A stretch of DNA of 64,000 nucleotides, taken from the NCBI RefSeq assembly GCF_002733955.1, contig NZ_NVXQ01000006.1, forward strand, positions 54,694-118,693. Reading direction: 5' to 3'. The first letter of the stretch is position 1; the number at the start of each line of letters is the position of its first letter. This document shows, in pieces, positions 1 through 8,087 of this stretch. The translations under genes and the position numbers were made by a program. This DNA is from Hoeflea sp. Its GTDB lineage: Bacteria > Pseudomonadota > Alphaproteobacteria > Rhizobiales > Rhizobiaceae. A model generated the notes under the pieces. That model saw only the letters and a list, made by a program, of their open reading frames with translations. It made no database searches and was not told the DNA's origin.

Positions 1-1162
1 CAGGCCGACTTCGGCGAGGCGATGGTCGTCATCGGCGGCGTCGAGCGCAAGGCGCACTTCTTCGTGCTCGACCTGCCCCATAGCGACGGCTGTTATGTAC
101 GGGCCTATCCGGCGGCGGTGTCGGAGGCCTGGGTCCCCTCTCGTCGGCGCTTCGCTTGCCTGCCAGGCAATGGACGGTCACGTCCATGCCTTTGCCTTCT
201 TCGGAGCCGTTCCGCAATCGATCGTCTACGACAACGATCGTTGCCTGGTGGCGAAGATATTGCCCGACGGCACACGCAAGCGCGCCACGTTGTTCAGCGG
301 GTTTCTGTCCCGCTACCTGATCCGGGACCGCTACGGCCGTCCTGGCAAGGGGAACGACAAGGGAAGCGTCGAGGGGCTTGTCGGCTATGCCCGGCGCAAC
401 TTCATGGTTCCGATCCCACAGTTTGCGACATGGGAGGCGTTCAACGCGTGGCTGGAAGAGCAATGCCGCAAACGTTAGCGCGACAAGCTGCGCGGCGAGA
501 ACGAGATGATCGGAGAACGGCTGCAGCGTGATCTGGCAGCAATGCGCCCGTTACCGGCATCGCCTTTCGATGCGTGTGACCAGGCCAGCGCCAAGGTGAC
601 GGCCCAATCGCTGGTGCGCTACAAGACCAACGATTATTCGGTCCCGGTTGCCTATCGCTATCAGGACGTTTGGGTCCGGGGCTATGTCGACGAGCTAGTG
701 ATCGGCTGCCGTGGTGAGATCATCGCTCGCCATCCCCGGAGTTGGGAGCGGGAAGACGTCGTCTTCGATCCTGTGCATTACTTGCCGCTGATCGAACAGA
801 AGATCAATTCGTTGGATCAGGCAGCGCCCTTGCAAGGCTGGAACCTGCCCGAGGAGTTCGCCACGCTGCGCCGGCTGATGGAGGCGCGGATGAACAAGCA
901 TGGCCGGCGTGAGTATGTGCAGGTCCTGCGCCTGCTGGAAAGCTTCGAGCTTGCTGACCTGCATGCTGCGGTGAAGCAGGCACTTCAACTCGGAGCGATC
1001 GGCTTCGATGCCGTCAAACATCTGATCCTGTGTCGGGTGGAGCGTCGGCCGCCGCGATTGGACCTGTCCATCTACCCCCTGCCGAGGGCGACGGTGAAGA
1101 CGACCTCGCCGAAGGCCTACATGCGCCTTCTTGATGGTGTTGAAGGGGAGGAAGCGGCATGA
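1..1162 (+). pseudogene. istA: IS21-family transposase IstA, broken and cut by the window edge
   Basis: This is the DDE transposase of an IS21-type element. The N-terminal part lies outside the window. Reading starts in frame 1 with residues typical of the catalytic core (positions 1-134), then continues in frame 2 from about 172 with the conserved SIVYDNDR and GRPGKGNDKG segments. The shift fits an insertion of about 37 bp at roughly 135-171. A second lesion is an in-frame TAG at 476-478, after which the same frame runs to 1162 through the conserved C-terminal region (VRYKTNDYSVP, PPRLDLS). The gene overlaps istB by 4 bp, as in intact IS21 elements. The two lesions make an active product very unlikely. 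The size of the insertion is inferred from how related IstA proteins read. Confidence 0.9.
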
Positions 1163-1876
1163 GTACAGAAGCCCCCGAGATCCTGCTTTCCCACTATCTC
1201 AAAACCCTCAAGCTGCCGACCTTCCAGCGTGAGTATCAGAAGCTGGCTCGGCTATGCGCCACCGAGGGCGTCGATCATGTCGGATACCTCACCCGGCTTG
1301 CTGAGTGGGAGATGATCGAGCGGGATCGCCGCAAGGTCGAGCGCCGCATCAAGGCGGCGAGGTTCCCGGTCGTCAAAAGTCTGGACAGCTTCGACTTCGC
1401 CGCCATCCCGAAGCTCAACAAGATGCAGGTGCTGGAACTGGCCCGCTGCGAGTGGATCGAACGCCGCGAGAATGTGATTGCGCTCGGACCGAGCGGTACA
1501 GGAAAGACCCATGTAGCGCTCGGTCTCGGCCTGGCCGCATGTCAGAAGGGCATGTCCATCGGCTTCACAACAGCCTCAGCACTCGTCAGCGAGATGATGG
1601 AGGCGCGCATACCAGCTTCTCATCATCGATGAGCTGGGCTTCGTGCCACTCTCCAAAACCGGCACGGAATTGCTGTTCGAGTTGGTCTCGCAACGATATG
1701 AGCGAGGTGCGACCCTGATCACGAGCAACCTTCCCTTTGACGAATGGACGGAGACGCTCGGATCCGAGCGTCTGACCGGCGCACTGCTGGATCGTATCAC
1801 CCACCATGTCAGCATCCTCGAGATGAACGGCGACAGCTACCGCCTCGCCCAAAGCCGAGCCCGAAAGGCCGGCTGA
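1159..1876 (+). pseudogene. istB: IS21-family helper ATPase IstB, frameshifted
   Basis: IstB is the AAA+ ATPase that helps IstA choose targets. The first frame (1159-1632) carries the N-terminal domain and the Walker A motif GPSGTGKT (around 1487-1510). The frame breaks near 1605. The second frame, readable from about 1607 to 1876, begins with the Walker B strand (LLIIDELGF) and goes on to the usual C-terminus (TSNLPFDEW, LAQSRARKAG). Compared with the family, roughly 13-14 residues between Walker A and Walker B are missing, which fits a deletion of about 41 bp that also shifts the frame. The protein is therefore split between its two ATP-binding motifs and should be inactive. Confidence 0.92.
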
Positions 1877-1920
1877 AACCCTCTCAGAAAATCGCCACGC
1901 GCGCATGAGACCGCCGCGTG

Positions 1921-1945
1921 GCCGGGTTTTACTCCGCCGTTGACA
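1921..1945. repeat. Right terminal repeat of the IS21-family element
   Basis: Read on the minus strand from 1945, the DNA starts TGTCAACGGCGGAGTAAAAC, the form expected for an IS21-family end (TGT tip, then a GGCGG/GTAAAA stretch). It lies 45 bp after the istB stop. The integrase remnant picks up in frame immediately after it, which supports 1945 as the true junction. The left end is outside the window, so the pair of repeats and the target duplication cannot be compared. Confidence 0.7.
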
Positions 1946-1946
1946 C

Positions 1947-2111
1947 GTCACACCGCATATTCTGCGGCACACGCGCGGAACCTGGCTGGCACAGGCCGGC
2001 GTTCCAAGCGGCCAGGCAGCCGCATCGCTGGGCATGACCGAGGCCGAATACGAGCGCACCTACCTGCACAATGACCCTGCTTTTCAGGGCGCCACAGCGG
2101 ACGCTTATTGA
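1947..2111 (+). pseudogene. Tyrosine recombinase (integrase), C-terminal fragment
   Basis: Fifty-four codons remain, ending with TGA at 2109-2111. The fragment opens with VTPHILRHTRGTWL, the box II motif (H-x-x-R-H) of phage and island integrases. It then has GVPSGQAAASLGMTEAEYE and a YxH segment (TYLHNDP) at the place of the nucleophilic tyrosine. The reading frame starts exactly where the IS21 end stops, so the IS element interrupted the gene. The 5' part, if it survives, lies left of the window. The stop is 62 bp from the 3' end of the tRNA-Pro gene, the usual place for an integrase next to its attachment site. Confidence 0.8.
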
Positions 2112-2173
2112 TCGTTTCGGTCCGATATCGGTCCGGTCCAAATTTCGCGGGCAAGCCAACCCATTGATTTAGC

Positions 2174-2250
2174 TGGTCGGAGTGAGAGGATTCGAACCTC
2201 CGACCCCGTCGTCCCGAACGACGTGCGCTACCAGGCTGCGCTACACTCCG
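2174..2250 (-). tRNA. tRNA-Pro (anticodon CGG)
   Basis: The minus strand gives a complete cloverleaf of 77 nt including an encoded CCA at 2174-2176. The acceptor stem pairs CGGAGTG with CACTCCG, the anticodon stem CGTCG/CGACG encloses the loop TTCGGGA with anticodon CGG, and the T-arm contains GGTTCGAATCC. It reads proline codon CCG. Its 3' end faces the integrase remnant, so it is a likely former attachment site. Confidence 0.97.
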
Positions 2251-2377
2251 TGACCAGCGGCTGGCTTATAGACCGGCAGAAACCATGCCACAAGCCCCTG
2301 TGGACATCAAATTTTCAGACGAGGTGCAACGCGCAGATCCTTCGCCGGGCTGGCAGGAATTCGCTGACACCGGCGGG

Positions 2378-2638
2378 CTATTTGTCGTCGTCTGAAGCCG
2401 GTGGCCGGGCCGCGGCGGGGTCATCCTCCAGCGGGCCATCAGCCTGCCCGGAGAGGAAGAAGCCCCAGCCGACATAGGCCGTCAAGGCCAGGAAGAGCAT
2501 CATCCAGCCGGTGGAGCCGGAGTAAAACTCCACCCCGGTCCAGACCAGAAGCAGAACGAAGATGATGATCCGCCGCGTCAGCGGCCGGTAAAACGCGTGA
2601 CCAAAATCAACCAGAGCAAATCTCATCGCCTCACCCAT
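2378..2638 (-). CDS. Small membrane protein, possibly DUF3329-like
   Basis: An 86-residue protein with a short N-terminal stretch containing FYRPLTRRI, two hydrophobic segments (about residues 24-38 and 43-63) and an acidic, proline/alanine-rich tail ending in DDDK. The layout (aromatic YRPL-RRI motif followed by two membrane spans) resembles short conserved membrane proteins of Rhizobiales, which I think are filed under DUF3329, though I am not certain. A second in-frame ATG five codons downstream is a possible start. It stands alone between tRNA-Pro and the efflux operon. No function can be assigned. Confidence 0.6.
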   Translation of the reverse strand: MGEAMRFALVDFGHAFYRPLTRRIIIFVLLLVWTGVEFYSGSTGWMMLFLALTAYVGWGFFLSGQADGPLEDDPAAARPPASDDDK

Positions 2639-2871
2639 CCCAGATCATGGCCGTGGTCCAGTGCTCTTCCGCCCCGGCACGGCTCGTCGGCGGGCACAAG
2701 ACCCGATCATTGCCGCAGGGTCAATTGCCAATCACGCCGCTGGCGCAGGATCTCCGCAGATGTCTTCCCACAAGGGGCCGATGAGGGGTGAGTACAGGCC
2801 CGCCTTTCAGCCCCACAATCGGTAACGGGGCAGCGGAGGAATGCGCAAGAACTTTATATTTGCGATCTTAT

Positions 2872-2887
2872 ATATAAGCGCTTATAT
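2872..2887. promoter_or_regulatory. Perfect 16-bp palindrome upstream of the RND efflux operon
   Basis: The sequence ATATAAGCGCTTATAT is its own reverse complement and lies in an AT-rich patch in otherwise GC-rich DNA. It is 107 bp upstream of the adaptor start at 2994. Its size and symmetry fit an operator for a dimeric repressor of the TetR or ArsR type, which often control RND pumps, but no regulator gene is adjacent. The rest of the 2639-2993 gap shows no gene. Confidence 0.5.
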
Positions 2888-2993
2888 GTGTCTCATCAGG
2901 AAACCGGGCAATTGATCTCGCGCAATGACATAAGGTCATTGGTTGACCATGCTCCCGGTGTCCGCGCCCCGATCCCTTGAAATGAGGCAAGCC

Positions 2994-3962
2994 ATGAAAA
3001 TGCTCAGCTTTGCGCTTCTCGTCTCCGTCTGTGCCAGTGGTGCGCAGGCCGAAACGCTGACGCTTTCGCCCACAGACATCACCGAATGGAAGGCCGTTCA
3101 GGCGCGTGTTGAATCGCGCGACATCGTGCCGGCGCGGGCCCGTATTGGTGGCGTGATCGAGGAACTGACCATCAGCGAAGGCGATCTGGTTACCGCCGGA
3201 CAGAAGATCGGCCTGGTCAAGGATGACAAGATTGCCTTCCAGATCGCGGCACTCGACGCACAGCTTGCAGCCTACGCCGCTCAGCTTGAAACAGCGGAAT
3301 CCGAACTCGAGCGCGGCGAGACGCTGGTCGAACGCGGCGTTGTCACCCGGCAGCGGCTGGCGCAGCTGTCGACCGATGTGGAGGTGACCCGCAACCAGAT
3401 TGCCGCTACCGAGGCGCAGCGCGCGGTGCTGACCCAGCAGGAAACCGAAGGCGCCGTGATTGCGCCGGCCGATGGCCGTGTGCTGACCGTGCCCGCAACC
3501 CGCGGCTCGGTGATCATGCCGGGAGAACCGGTGGCAACCATCGGTTCGGGCGGGTTCTACCTCAGGCTTGCCGTGCCCGAGCGCTTTGCCGGCAGCCTGG
3601 AGGCCGGCGCTGAAATCCGCGTCGCCACCGGCGGCGAGGAAGCAGCCGGACGGCTCGCCAAGATCTATCCGCAGATCGACAATGGCCGCGTGATTGCCGA
3701 TGTCGAGGTGGAGAAGCTCGACACCGCCTTCGTCAATGCCCGCGTTCTGGTCGAGGTGCCGATCGGCAGCCGCAAGGCGCTGCTCGCGCCACTGGACGCC
3801 GTGGTGAACCGGCACGGCATCGACTTCATGTCGGTTGAAGATCACGATGGTGCCGTGGTCGAACGCGCGGTCATTCTCGGCGCTGAGCAGGATGGCGACA
3901 ATGCCGGCCTGGTTGAAGTGATCAGCGGTGTGTCCGCCGGCGACAAGGTGGTGCGGCCATGA
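2994..3962 (+). CDS. RND efflux pump periplasmic adaptor subunit
   Basis: A 322-residue membrane-fusion protein of the HlyD/AcrA type that would link an inner-membrane RND pump to an outer-membrane channel. The ATG at 2994 is preferred over an upstream TTG at 2943 because it has a GAGG ribosome site 6 bp upstream and opens a clear signal peptide ending ASGAQA before ETLTL. The mature part has a biotinyl-lipoyl half (IGGVIEELTISEGD), a coiled-coil hairpin rich in alanine and glutamate (about residues 85-140), the second lipoyl half (VIAPADGRVL) and a beta-barrel region. Its stop overlaps the permease start by 4 bp (ATGA), so the two are translationally coupled. Confidence 0.9.
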   Translation: MKMLSFALLVSVCASGAQAETLTLSPTDITEWKAVQARVESRDIVPARARIGGVIEELTISEGDLVTAGQKIGLVKDDKIAFQIAALDAQLAAYAAQLETAESELERGETLVERGVVTRQRLAQLSTDVEVTRNQIAATEAQRAVLTQQETEGAVIAPADGRVLTVPATRGSVIMPGEPVATIGSGGFYLRLAVPERFAGSLEAGAEIRVATGGEEAAGRLAKIYPQIDNGRVIADVEVEKLDTAFVNARVLVEVPIGSRKALLAPLDAVVNRHGIDFMSVEDHDGAVVERAVILGAEQDGDNAGLVEVISGVSAGDKVVRP

Positions 3963-6900
3963 AAACCTCCGGATTGGGGATTGCCGGCCAGCTGACGCGC
4001 GGCTTCATCGTCTCCCCCCTCACCCCGCTGTTCCTGCTCGCGGCCTTTGCCTTCGGGATCGTGGCGCTGTTGACACTGCCGCGCGAGGAAGAGCCGCAGA
4101 TCTCGGTGCCGATGGTCGACATCATGCTTGGCGCACCGGGGCTCAAGGCCGATGATGCGGTGAAGCTGGTCACCGAACCGCTCGAGACCATCGTCAAGAG
4201 CATCGACGGGGTCGAGCATGTCTATTCACAGACCGCGGACAACAAGGTTCTGGTCACAGCCCGCTTCATCGTCGGCACGCAGACGGATTCAGCCATCCTG
4301 CGGGTGCATGACAAGGTGCGCGCCAATATCGACCGTATCCCCGTCGGCATCCCCGAACCGATGATCGTCGGGCGCGGCATTGACGATGTCGCCATCGTCT
4401 CGCTGACGCTGACACCGTCGGAGGAAGCCGGAGACGCAGTTCCGTCCAATGACCTGACCCGCGTCGCCCGCGAACTCAGGACCGAGCTCTCCAAGATCGA
4501 CAATGTCGGGCTGACCTACCTGGTTGGCGACACCGACGAGATCATCCGCATTGCGCCCGATCCCAAACGGCTGGCGCTAAACGGCGTGACGCTGCAACAG
4601 CTTGCCGGCAAGGTCAGCGGCGCCAACCGCGCCTTCCCCGCGGGTGAAGTGACGCTCGACGGCACCTCGGCCGAACTGATGGTGGGGGAAACGCTCTATG
4701 CACCGGCTGAAATCGGCAATCTGCTGATCACCACCCGGGACGGACGGCCGGTCTATGTGCGCGATCTGGCCGACATCTCCTTTGCCACCGACAGCACGGC
4801 GCGGATCGTGGCGACGGTGACGCGTTCGGAAGACGGGGCGGAAGACGGCGCGGAAAACGCGATCAACCGCACACCCGCCGTCACCCTGGCGATTGCCAAG
4901 CGCGCGGGCGCCAATGCGGTGCTGGTGGCCGAGCAGATCCTCGAACGCACCGAAGCGCTCGAGGGATCGCTGATCCCGCATTCAATGGCGGTGGAAATCA
5001 CGCGCGACTACGGCGAAACCGCCAATGAGAAGGCCAACGAGCTGCTCTATCACTTGGGTCTCGCCACGGTTTCGATCATCATTCTGGTCTGGCTCGCGAT
5101 CGGGTGGCGCGAAGCGCTGGTGGTGGCGATCGTCATTCCGGTGACCATCCTGCTGACGCTGTTTGCCTCTCGCGTGATGGGCTACACGCTCAACCGGGTG
5201 TCGCTGTTCGCGCTGATCTTCTCGATCGGTATCCTGGTCGATGACGCCATCGTGGTGATCGAGAACATTGCCCGGCACTGGGGCATGGGTGATGGCCGCG
5301 AGCGCAAGCAGGCGGCGATCGAAGCTGTGGCCGAAGTCGGCAACCCGACCATTGTCGCGACACTCACCGTGGTCGCGGCGCTGCTGCCGATGCTGTTCGT
5401 CTCGGGCATGATGGGCCCCTATATGAGCCCGATTCCCGCCAATGCCTCGGCTGCAATGGTGTTCTCGTTCTTCGTCGCGGTCATGGTCACGCCCTGGCTG
5501 ATGCTGAAGATCGCCGGACGCGCGCCGATGCATCATGGTGATGGTGAAGGCGCCGAGAGTGGCGGCGTTCTGGGCAGGATGTACCGTGCCGTAGCGCGCC
5601 CGGTGCTTGCCAGCAAGACCAGCTCCTGGATCTTCCTGATCGTCGTCGGCATCATGACGCTCGGCTCGCTGTCGCTGTTCTACACCAAGGACGTCACGGT
5701 GAAGCTCTTGCCGTTCGACAACAAGTCGGAACTCTCGGTGGTCATCGACATGCCCGAAGGCACCTCGGTGGAGGCTACCGATGCGATTGCACAGGCGGTC
5801 GCACGCGAAGTGCTCAAGCTCGAGGAAGTCAAATCGGTCCAGACCCATGCCGGGACGGCAGCCCCCTTCAACTTCAACGGCCTGGTGCGGCACTCCTTTC
5901 TGCGCTCGGAGCAGCAGATGGGCGATGTTGCGCTCAATCTCACACCCAAGGGCGAAAGGGACCGGTCGAGCCACGAGATCGCGCTCGACATCCGCACGCG
6001 CATCGCCGGCATTCCATTGCCGCAAGGCGCCAGCCTGAAAGTGGTCGAACCACCCCCGGGGCCGCCGGTGATGGCGACGCTGCTGGCGGAAGTCTACGGA
6101 CCTGACGCCGAAACCCGCCGCGCTGTCGCGGCCCGGGTTGAAGAGGCCTTCCGTTCGGCCGACTTCATCGTCGATATCGACAATTCCTGGGGCCAGCCGG
6201 CCGAGAGGGTGCGGGTGAATATTTCGACCGACGAACTGGAGTTCTTCAAGGTCGAGGAACAGGATGTGTTCGACACCATCGCCATCCTCAACACCGGCCA
6301 GACGGTGGGCTATTCGCACCGCGGCGGTGGACGCACACCGATTGCCATAAGGCTCGAACGCCCGCGTTCGGAGCGCAAGGTCGACGAGGTTTTTCTCACC
6401 ACGCCGATCCCGGCAAACGTGCTTCCGGGTGACCGTTCCATCGTGGAACTGGGCGACGTGGTTCAGGTTACGCAGGAGCGCGCCTCGTTCCCGGTGTTCC
6501 GCCACAATGGCCGGGCGGCGGAAATGGTGATGGCCGAAATGGCCGGCGATTATGAAGCGCCGCTCTATGGCATGATCGCGGTTCAGGAAGCGCTCGACGC
6601 GATGGACTGGACCGACCTTGAAAAGCCGGTGATCGCGCTCAATGGCCAACCGGCCGACGAGCAAGTCTCGACGCTGCTCTGGGACGGGGAATGGGAAGTC
6701 ACCTGGGTGACCTTCCGCGACATGGGTGCCGCCTTCGGCGTGGCCCTGCTCGGCATCTACATCCTCGTGGTTGCCCAGTTCGGCTCGTTCAAGGCGCCGC
6801 TGGTGATCCTGACGCCGGTGCCGTTGACCTTCATCGGCATCCTCATCGGTCACTGGCTGTTCGGCGCGCCGTTTTCGGCCACCTCGATGATCGGCTTCAT

Positions 6901-7183
6901 CGCGCTTGCCGGCATCATCGTGCGCAACTCGATCCTGCTGGTGGATTTCATCCGCCATGCCCATGTGCCGGGCACGCCGCTGACGGCGGTGCTGATCGAG
7001 GCAGGCGCGATCCGCTTCAAGCCGATTATCCTGACAGCACTGGCTGCTATGATCGGGGCGGCGGTAATCCTGACCGATCCGATCTTCCAGGGGCTGGCGA
7101 TCTCGCTGCTGTTCGGGCTGGCCTCGTCAACCGCGCTGACCGTGCTGGTGATCCCGGCGATCTACCGTGTGCTCAGGACCTGA
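3959..7183 (+). CDS. RND family efflux permease
   Basis: A 1,074-residue inner-membrane proton/drug antiporter of the AcrB superfamily. It shows the expected plan: a first membrane helix near residues 15-40, a large periplasmic loop, a block of helices (about 360-520), a second large loop, and a last helix block (about 920-1070). The paired aspartates of the proton relay are visible in ILVDDAIVVIEN. Family members usually have about 1,020-1,080 residues, so this is full length. No outer-membrane channel gene follows, so the pump presumably borrows a TolC-type partner from elsewhere. The substrate cannot be told from sequence. Confidence 0.93.
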   Translation: MKTSGLGIAGQLTRGFIVSPLTPLFLLAAFAFGIVALLTLPREEEPQISVPMVDIMLGAPGLKADDAVKLVTEPLETIVKSIDGVEHVYSQTADNKVLVTARFIVGTQTDSAILRVHDKVRANIDRIPVGIPEPMIVGRGIDDVAIVSLTLTPSEEAGDAVPSNDLTRVARELRTELSKIDNVGLTYLVGDTDEIIRIAPDPKRLALNGVTLQQLAGKVSGANRAFPAGEVTLDGTSAELMVGETLYAPAEIGNLLITTRDGRPVYVRDLADISFATDSTARIVATVTRSEDGAEDGAENAINRTPAVTLAIAKRAGANAVLVAEQILERTEALEGSLIPHSMAVEITRDYGETANEKANELLYHLGLATVSIIILVWLAIGWREALVVAIVIPVTILLTLFASRVMGYTLNRVSLFALIFSIGILVDDAIVVIENIARHWGMGDGRERKQAAIEAVAEVGNPTIVATLTVVAALLPMLFVSGMMGPYMSPIPANASAAMVFSFFVAVMVTPWLMLKIAGRAPMHHGDGEGAESGGVLGRMYRAVARPVLASKTSSWIFLIVVGIMTLGSLSLFYTKDVTVKLLPFDNKSELSVVIDMPEGTSVEATDAIAQAVAREVLKLEEVKSVQTHAGTAAPFNFNGLVRHSFLRSEQQMGDVALNLTPKGERDRSSHEIALDIRTRIAGIPLPQGASLKVVEPPPGPPVMATLLAEVYGPDAETRRAVAARVEEAFRSADFIVDIDNSWGQPAERVRVNISTDELEFFKVEEQDVFDTIAILNTGQTVGYSHRGGGRTPIAIRLERPRSERKVDEVFLTTPIPANVLPGDRSIVELGDVVQVTQERASFPVFRHNGRAAEMVMAEMAGDYEAPLYGMIAVQEALDAMDWTDLEKPVIALNGQPADEQVSTLLWDGEWEVTWVTFRDMGAAFGVALLGIYILVVAQFGSFKAPLVILTPVPLTFIGILIGHWLFGAPFSATSMIGFIALAGIIVRNSILLVDFIRHAHVPGTPLTAVLIEAGAIRFKPIILTALAAMIGAAVILTDPIFQGLAISLLFGLASSTALTVLVIPAIYRVLRT

Positions 7184-7211
7184 GGGGCTCGCTGATGTTC
7201 CAAGACTGCCT

Positions 7212-7234
7212 CCGCCCGTTACTTTGACGGGCGG
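7212..7234. terminator. Hairpin between convergent RND permease and mog genes
   Basis: An 8-bp GC-rich stem (CCGCCCGT/ACGGGCGG) with a 7-nt loop lies between the two convergent genes and overlaps the last codons of mog. It has no T-run on either strand, so it would be at best a weak or bidirectional terminator. Confidence 0.4.
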
Positions 7235-7746
7235 AATGCTTTCAGGATCTCGTCGTGGGTTTCGATCCGCCCTGCCCCGATCAGATCGAGACAGAACGGG
7301 ATCGCCGGGAACACGGCTGTCAGGCAGGTGTCGATCGATCCCGGTTTGCCCGGCAGATTGACGATCAGCGTCTTGCCGCGAGTACCGGCTGTCTGACGCG
7401 ACAGGATGGCGGTCGGCACGAAGTCGAGGCTGACCTTGCGCATCAGTTCGCCGAAACCGGGCAATTCCTTTTCCATCACCGCCTTCATCGCCTCGGGCGT
7501 CAGGTCACGTGGGCTGGGGCCGGTGCCGCCGGTGGTCAGCACCATGTCGACGCCGTCCACGTCACACAGCCGGACCAGGGTATCGCGCACGCTTTCCAGC
7601 CCGTCGGGAATGACGTGGATCACGATTTCTGCCGGGCTCGACATCACCCGTTCCAGCCAGGCCTTGACCGAAGGGCCACCCAGATCCTCATACTCGCCGC
7701 GGCTGGCGCGATCGGACACGGTGAGAACGGCGATGCGAGCGGTCAT
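7219..7746 (-). CDS. mog: Molybdopterin adenylyltransferase
   Basis: A 175-residue protein of the MoaB/Mog family. Mog activates molybdopterin by adenylation before molybdenum insertion in molybdenum-cofactor synthesis. The N-terminus ARIAVLTVSDRASRGEYED and the central TTGGTGPSPRDLTPEA motif are the family hallmarks, and the C-terminal NLPGKPGSIDTCL loop is also present. Length matches Mog rather than the longer MoeA or CinA proteins. It stands alone here, converging on the RND permease, with no other cofactor genes in the window. MoaB is the alternative name, but the sequence fits Mog well. Confidence 0.88.
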   Translation of the reverse strand: MTARIAVLTVSDRASRGEYEDLGGPSVKAWLERVMSSPAEIVIHVIPDGLESVRDTLVRLCDVDGVDMVLTTGGTGPSPRDLTPEAMKAVMEKELPGFGELMRKVSLDFVPTAILSRQTAGTRGKTLIVNLPGKPGSIDTCLTAVFPAIPFCLDLIGAGRIETHDEILKAFRPSK

Positions 7747-8087
7747 ATCAAGGGCTCCCGGCAGGAATCATCAAAGGCAGTGCTTGGCGCAACAATGATC
7801 ACCTTGGCCGAAATGGCAACATCCCACCTTCCGCACAGCAGAAATTCGAAGTTGCACTGAATTTTCCACCGTACCCTAGCGCGAATTAGGGGAACCTAAA
7901 TATCTCGGGCAAATTTTTTATTCATTCGTTAAAATATTGCTGAAAATACTAACAAACAAGAACAGTTTCATTCTTTTGGGAACACATACCTTCCACTCCG
8001 CTCCTCAAGGAAGAAACCGTCAAGAACAAATAAACATAAAACCCCGTAAATTCTATGGTGTTTTGGCCTCGGCCGGAAGGAAACAGA

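Noticed and set aside
4982-6964. 660-residue open frame on the minus strand inside the RND permease
   Set aside because: It is antisense to a well-supported permease. Its product is rich in His, Arg and Asp, as expected from antisense reading of GC-rich codons, and has no recognisable domain.
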